46,651 bases of DNA from Cyclobacteriaceae bacterium (lineage in GTDB: Bacteria; Bacteroidota; Bacteroidia; Cytophagales; Cyclobacteriaceae). Under the pieces are notes generated by a model that made no database searches, was not told the origin of the DNA, and saw only the letters and a list, made by a program, of their open reading frames with translations. Both the position numbers and the translations under genes were made by a program. The DNA is taken from positions 1 to 46,651 of the forward strand of contig JAMOMJ010000133.1 in NCBI GenBank assembly GCA_027067135.1, given 5' to 3'. This document shows positions 42,771-46,651 of this stretch, piece after piece (positions within the stretch are counted from its first letter, which is position 1; every line of letters starts with the position of its first letter).

Positions 42771-44044
42771 TTGGTCAAAGATTTTTCTTTTTCATTAATA
42801 ATGCTTGAAACAGATTCCCACGCAAAGGCGAAGAATTCAAACCCATCTCCAGAAATTTTACCATGAACAGCATCTCCCACAATTTGGTTTACCAAAGCAA
42901 AATGTTCTTCTTGCAGTTTTTTAAGATTTTCTAAACTATTTGTTTGCTCAATATTTACTTTTATAGATAGCAGATGTTCATTATAGGCATTTAGCCTTTG
43001 TTGTTTTGAGCGGTTAAAAAACTGTATTATGCTTGAGCCCATTAATATAATGACCGATAACATTAAAGCTAAAAATTCAGCATTCTGCTGAAGAAAATTT
43101 GGCTTTTCCTTATTAACAAAATCCACCAAGCCTTGATGCCACGGTATTAACGAGCTTTCTTCTGGTACCGAAATTAACCCTGCCACATTCGTGCTTTCCG
43201 CTAATTCTCTTTTTCGTGTAAACAACACAGTAGCAATGGCATTTACAACCTCTGCTGGCACTTGACCTGAAGCAACTAATAATTTATCAACACCAATGGT
43301 AACTATATCTTTTTTGGGATTTGGAGGAATACCTCCAAATATACCACGAGGAATTTTCGATTTGTGGTACATCGGATGATTGAGCACAATGGCATCTGAC
43401 TGTGTAATTGCCCTACTCTGTGCATTGCTCTCTACCATAAACTTTTTAATGCCAATATGGTTAGCCTCGCTCACCCTAAAAATGGCATCAATATTTCCAT
43501 TTGCAAAAAGCCATGTGGCAGATTTCCAGGTAGATGATATGGGTGTTAATCTCGATTCATCAAGGCCAAAATGATTTACCAATTGAGTAAACGAATAGCT
43601 TTCCCCACTATTTTTAGAAGTAATGGCTATTTTAAACCCATCAATGTCTTCAATGCTTTTTAAACTTATTGAGGGTTGAAAAATGAGGTGAAATACTTCC
43701 TCATATAAATTAGCCACAAGCCTAACGTTATTATTTATTTGTAAATCTGCTTGTTGAGTTGCCAACTGTACTAGGCCTTTCTCTAATAATTTTGCATTTT
43801 CAATACTCCCTTCAGTGTTTACCACTTCAAGGGTAAAATCAAACTCTTCATTATTCACTATTTGAGCCACCGACTCCATTATCTTATAACTCTCAGATGT
43901 AGTCTCTCCAGTAGCTATAACAAATAGCTCCTTACTTTCCATCTTACTTTTATAAAATGAATTACTTGTAATAACACCTAGTATGACTAGGAATAGAAAT
44001 ACAATTTTGAATTTTGTTGTATCTGTTTTGTGCTCGATAAACAT
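42767..44044 (-). CDS. Membrane-anchored TAXI-type solute-binding protein with cytoplasmic tail
   Basis: A 425-residue protein. After an N-terminal TM helix (12-28), residues about 38-315 match the TAXI family of TRAP-transporter binding proteins (FVIATGETTSESYKIMESVA, VNTEGSIENAKLLEKGLVQL and later IATVLFTRKRELAESTNV). TAXI proteins are normally free periplasmic binding proteins partnered with a fused TRAP permease; none is present here. Instead a second TM helix (324-343) and a coiled-coil-like cytoplasmic tail (344-425) follow, which suggests signalling rather than transport. Its end overlaps the globin-like sensor gene by 4 bp, so the two are made together. Confidence 0.8.
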   Translation of the reverse strand: MFIEHKTDTTKFKIVFLFLVILGVITSNSFYKSKMESKELFVIATGETTSESYKIMESVAQIVNNEEFDFTLEVVNTEGSIENAKLLEKGLVQLATQQADLQINNNVRLVANLYEEVFHLIFQPSISLKSIEDIDGFKIAITSKNSGESYSFTQLVNHFGLDESRLTPISSTWKSATWLFANGNIDAIFRVSEANHIGIKKFMVESNAQSRAITQSDAIVLNHPMYHKSKIPRGIFGGIPPNPKKDIVTIGVDKLLVASGQVPAEVVNAIATVLFTRKRELAESTNVAGLISVPEESSLIPWHQGLVDFVNKEKPNFLQQNAEFLALMLSVIILMGSSIIQFFNRSKQQRLNAYNEHLLSIKVNIEQTNSLENLKKLQEEHFALVNQIVGDAVHGKISGDGFEFFAFAWESVSSIINEKEKSLTK

Positions 44045-44167
44045 GTGTTAAAGATAAAATCTTGTAATTGCCTAAAGAAACATTCTACCTAAAATTTTAT
44101 TCCTCATCCAAACTTGATTATAATCAGGGTAAATGGAAACTAATCTGCATGTTTTTGTGTTTTAAAG

Positions 44168-44191
44168 AATCCTTCTTTGCAAAGAAGGATT
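44168..44191. repeat. Perfect 24-bp palindrome
   Basis: AATCCTTCTTTG / CAAAGAAGGATT, with no loop, in the 269-bp gap between the TAXI-type gene and the PqqD-like gene. It could be a cruciform, an operator or a short dispersed repeat. Nothing else was recognised in this gap. Confidence 0.85.
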
Positions 44192-44313
44192 AACAAGGGT
44201 TTGTAAAAAAATAGATTTACCCATTAAACCTTTATCACAAGGTATAGTCTAACCACCAATAATTGCTCAAACTTTTAGTTTGATGCACACTAATTTTTTA
44301 ACTCAACAAAAAA

Positions 44314-44565
44314 ATGGTACTTAAAAAAAGTATTGCCGTTAGTGAATCGGGATTTATTTTTAACCCTACTACCGGAGATTCATACACAGTAAATCAAGTT
44401 GCTGCTGAAATCTTAGAGCTACTCAAAGAGTCGAGATCGCTCGAAGAAGTAAAAAAGGAAATTCTTAAAAATTACGAAGTAGATGAAAAGTCGTTAACCG
44501 AAGACTTGAGTGATTTTTATGCCCATTTGCAACAACTAGATTTAGCTATTAATGAAAACGTATAA
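44314..44565 (+). CDS. PqqD-like peptide-recognition protein
   Basis: An 83-residue protein of the PqqD family: the winged-helix pattern GFIFNPTTGDSYTVNQVAAE, ILELLKESRSLEEVKKEILK and a C-terminal helix DLSDFYAHLQQLDL is characteristic. PqqD-type domains (RiPP recognition elements) bind leader peptides and hand them to modifying enzymes. It overlaps the following ATP-grasp gene by 14 bp, so the two are probably translated together. No precursor peptide gene was found in this window. Confidence 0.85.
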   Translation: MVLKKSIAVSESGFIFNPTTGDSYTVNQVAAEILELLKESRSLEEVKKEILKNYEVDEKSLTEDLSDFYAHLQQLDLAINENV

Positions 44566-45598
44566 ATTAACAATTGCTGTTTCTGGTCTTAACGCCATTG
44601 ATAGTCCTGGGCCGGGTATTGGCGTAATCCGTTCCTTGCGAGATTGCCCCGAATTTGACTTACGAATTATTGGACTTTCCTACGAAGCATTAGAACCAGG
44701 GGTTTATATGCATGATGTGGTAGATAAATCTTATCAAATCCCATACCCAAGCTCCGGAAGTACGGAGCTTTTAAATCGGCTTCAGTACATACATAAAAAA
44801 GAATCACTCAACGCCATTATTCCAACATTTGATGCTGAGCTAGGCAATTTTATTAAGCTTGAACCAATCCTAAAACAAATGGGGGTTGCCAGTTTTTTGC
44901 CAAGTACGGAGCAATTAATTGGGCTAGACAAAATGCACCTCCACGAGTTTGCCAAAGAGTATAACTTTAAAGTGCCTAACACTAAATTTATTGATGACCC
45001 TTCTCAGGTAGAATCATTAAAAAACGACTTTGATTTTCCGATGGTAGTAAAAGGAAAATACTATGAAGCCTATATTGCTAAAAATAATTCTGAGATTGAA
45101 AAGCACTTTCATCAACTAAGTGCTAAATGGGGGCTGCCTGTGGTTATCCAAGAATTTATTACTGGAACCGAAATTGTAATCGCAGGTTTAGGTGATGGTA
45201 AGGGGCAATTAATGGGAGCCATTCCTCTTCGGAAACTATATATTACCGACAAAGGCAAAGGCTGGTCTGGTGTAGTTCTCGAAGATGAAGTCTTAATCGA
45301 GCTCACCAAAAAATTTGTAAAGGATTCTAAATGGAAAGGCGGTTTTGAGATAGAGATTATGCGAACCGACAAAGGGGAGTTTTATATAATGGAAATGAAC
45401 CCACGGTTTCCTGCGTGGGTTTACACCACAGCAGCCGCTGGTCAAAACCTGCCTGCGGCCATGATAAAGTTAGCGATGGGGCAATCAGTAGCTCCATTCG
45501 AAGCCTACGAGGCAGGCAAAATGTTTGTGCGCTACTCGTGGGATTTAATAACAGACATCAGTGAATTTCAACAGATTACAACTACAGGAGAACTTTAA
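44552..45598 (+). CDS. ATP-grasp ligase
   Basis: A 348-residue ATP-grasp protein of the carbamoyl-phosphate-synthase-like type. It has a Rossmann-like N-terminal domain (LTIAVSGLNAIDSPGPGIGV), a linker with DKMHLHEFAKEYNFKVPNTK, the nucleotide-binding FPMVVKGKYYEAYIA and VVIQEFITGTEIV, and the metal-binding GFEIEIMRTDKGEFYIMEMN with PRFPAW. Such enzymes join a carboxylate to an amine using ATP. Sitting between a PqqD-like protein and a PLP decarboxylase, it is likely to act in a peptide or amino-acid-derived pathway; the substrate is unknown. Confidence 0.85.
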   Translation: MKTYKLTIAVSGLNAIDSPGPGIGVIRSLRDCPEFDLRIIGLSYEALEPGVYMHDVVDKSYQIPYPSSGSTELLNRLQYIHKKESLNAIIPTFDAELGNFIKLEPILKQMGVASFLPSTEQLIGLDKMHLHEFAKEYNFKVPNTKFIDDPSQVESLKNDFDFPMVVKGKYYEAYIAKNNSEIEKHFHQLSAKWGLPVVIQEFITGTEIVIAGLGDGKGQLMGAIPLRKLYITDKGKGWSGVVLEDEVLIELTKKFVKDSKWKGGFEIEIMRTDKGEFYIMEMNPRFPAWVYTTAAAGQNLPAAMIKLAMGQSVAPFEAYEAGKMFVRYSWDLITDISEFQQITTTGEL

Positions 45599-45610
45599 GA
45601 TTACGATATA

Positions 45611-46651
45611 ATGGAAAAGAAAAGATATGAACGACCTATTATTCAGAAACTGAATTCTGGGCTATTAAATAAATTTGGTACTGCCACCGACATCAAACCA
45701 TTTACAGAAATTGATGGGGTTTCGCTTAAGAAATTAAAGGAACAATATGGTTCTCCCCTCTTTGTGTTTTCGGAACGCCAAATTCGAGAAAAGTATGAAG
45801 AGGTAACAAAAATATTCTCCACCAGATACCCTAAAGTAAAATTTGGCTGGTCGTATAAAACCAATTACATCAATGCTATCTGTAATATTTACCACCAAGA
45901 AGGTTCTTGGGCAGAGGTGGTTTCTGGTTTTGAATATGATAAAGCCATAAAAAATGGAGTGCCAGGCAACAAAATAATTTTCAATGGTCCCGACAAATCA
46001 TCTGAAGATCTTCAAATGGCCATCGATAATAATTCACTTATTCACATCGATCATTTTGATGAGTTTTATATGTTGCAGGAACTTACAGAAAAATCTGACA
46101 AGAAACCACGTGTGGCCATTCGAGTGAATATGGATACAGGCATTTACCCTATCTGGGATCGCTTCGGTTTCAACTTCGAAAACGGGCAAGCTTGGGATGC
46201 AGTAAATAAAATTATGAACTCGGGCAAATTCAATATGGTGGGTTTACACTGCCATATTGGTACGTTTATGCTGGCACCAAGTGCCTATGGCGTGGCCGCT
46301 TCTAAATTGGCTTCGCTCTTTGTGCGCATCAAACAAAAATTTGGTCACGTGCTCGAATACATAGATTTAGGAGGAGGACTGCCTTCTCAAAATAATTTGA
46401 AAGGCTCTTATTTGCCTGGAGCAGATTTAGTTCCACCCATAGAAGATTTTGCGGAAAATATTGCAACAGGTTTACTCAATAGCGACATCAGCCCTAACGA
46501 ATTGCCATTACTTATTATGGAAACTGGCCGCTTAATGATTGATGAAGCCGGATATTTAATTGGAACTGTAATCGCTAATAAACGGCTTTCCACAGGTAGA
46601 AGATCAACGGTATTGGACTTTGGTTTAAATACACTTTTTACTTCCATGTGG
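45611..46651 (+). CDS. PLP-dependent decarboxylase, diaminopimelate/ornithine family (partial)
   Basis: The first 347 codons of a group IV decarboxylase cut by the window end. The PLP Lys is in FGWSYKTNYINAI (about residue 82), the HCHIG motif is in GLHCHIGTF, and the Gly-rich phosphate loop is IDLGGGLPSQ; METGRLMIDEAGYL follows. These are the marks of the LysA/ornithine-decarboxylase alanine-racemase fold. The first 23 residues (MEKKRYERPIIQKLNSGLL then NKFG) precede the catalytic fold and resemble a RiPP-type leader (YxxPxIxKL). The start is 12 bp after the ATP-grasp gene. Confidence 0.85.
   Translation, partial: MEKKRYERPIIQKLNSGLLNKFGTATDIKPFTEIDGVSLKKLKEQYGSPLFVFSERQIREKYEEVTKIFSTRYPKVKFGWSYKTNYINAICNIYHQEGSWAEVVSGFEYDKAIKNGVPGNKIIFNGPDKSSEDLQMAIDNNSLIHIDHFDEFYMLQELTEKSDKKPRVAIRVNMDTGIYPIWDRFGFNFENGQAWDAVNKIMNSGKFNMVGLHCHIGTFMLAPSAYGVAASKLASLFVRIKQKFGHVLEYIDLGGGLPSQNNLKGSYLPGADLVPPIEDFAENIATGLLNSDISPNELPLLIMETGRLMIDEAGYLIGTVIANKRLSTGRRSTVLDFGLNTLFTSMW

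Noticed and set aside
42767-44044. A TRAP transporter operon around the TAXI-type protein.
   Set aside because: No DctM/DctQ-like fused permease lies within the window, and the protein is membrane-anchored at both ends of the binding domain.
1-46651. CRISPR arrays, transposases, integrases or rRNA genes.
   Set aside because: No regularly spaced repeats, no transposase or integrase reading frames and no rRNA-like sequence were seen.

Overview
The window (about 36-38% GC by eye) looks like a chromosomal segment from a free-living member of the Bacteroidetes, most likely the order Cytophagales. This is inferred from a C-terminal type IX secretion (T9SS) sorting domain, a DUF5916 surface protein, TAnnTTTG-type promoter boxes, the lptB/recJ neighbourhood and many small lipoproteins. 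No plasmid, prophage or CRISPR signature was seen.

Left third (1-18.2 kb, almost all minus strand): a long, tightly packed respiratory operon. In transcription order it reads korA, korB (2-oxoglutarate:ferredoxin oxidoreductase), nuoA, nuoB, a nucleotidyltransferase/toxin-like cassette, nuoC, nuoD, nuoH, nuoI, nuoJ, nuoK, nuoL, nuoM, a KilA-N gene and nuoN. It is followed by a small unknown gene, a thioredoxin-like gene, a truncated Crp/Fnr fragment, recJ and lptB (cut by the window edge). nuoE, nuoF and nuoG (the NADH-oxidising module) are absent. Because kor sits 3 bp upstream of nuoA and a 2[4Fe-4S] ferredoxin is transcribed divergently from korA, the simplest reading is oxidation of 2-oxoglutarate, reduction of ferredoxin, and electron transfer into an 11-subunit proton-pumping complex I. 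Accessory genes have entered this operon at two points without breaking gene spacing.

Middle (18.2-33.5 kb): the ferredoxin with a clean terminator; two 46-residue lipoprotein paralogues flanking a DUF5916 outer-surface protein on the opposite strand; an ABC-2 exporter pair; an asparagine synthetase; a large T9SS-secreted metalloprotease-like protein with a small lipoprotein behind it; a DUF6438 lipoprotein; and a YdiJ-like FAD/Fe-S D-2-hydroxyacid dehydrogenase.

Right third (33.5-46.7 kb): an NlpC/P60 lipoprotein; a 50-residue membrane peptide; tRNA-Ala(GGC) followed by a GIY-YIG nuclease gene whose 3' end runs into a degenerate tRNA copy sharing a 34-nt identical 3' half with that tRNA; a 6-pyruvoyl-tetrahydropterin synthase family enzyme; threonine aldolase; a short ExbB-like channel protein divergent from a membrane LytTR regulator; lpdA; fabG; dinB; and a two-gene unit pairing a membrane-anchored TAXI-type binding protein with a membrane sensor that appears to end in a globin domain. 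The window closes with a PqqD-like / ATP-grasp / PLP-decarboxylase operon, the last gene cut by the edge.

The best candidates for something new are (i) the tRNA/GIY-YIG/tRNA-copy unit, (ii) the TAXI plus membrane-globin pair, (iii) the PqqD/ATP-grasp/decarboxylase operon with a leader-peptide-like N-terminus on the decarboxylase, and (iv) the kor-nuo fusion operon with its nucleotidyltransferase and KilA-N insertions.
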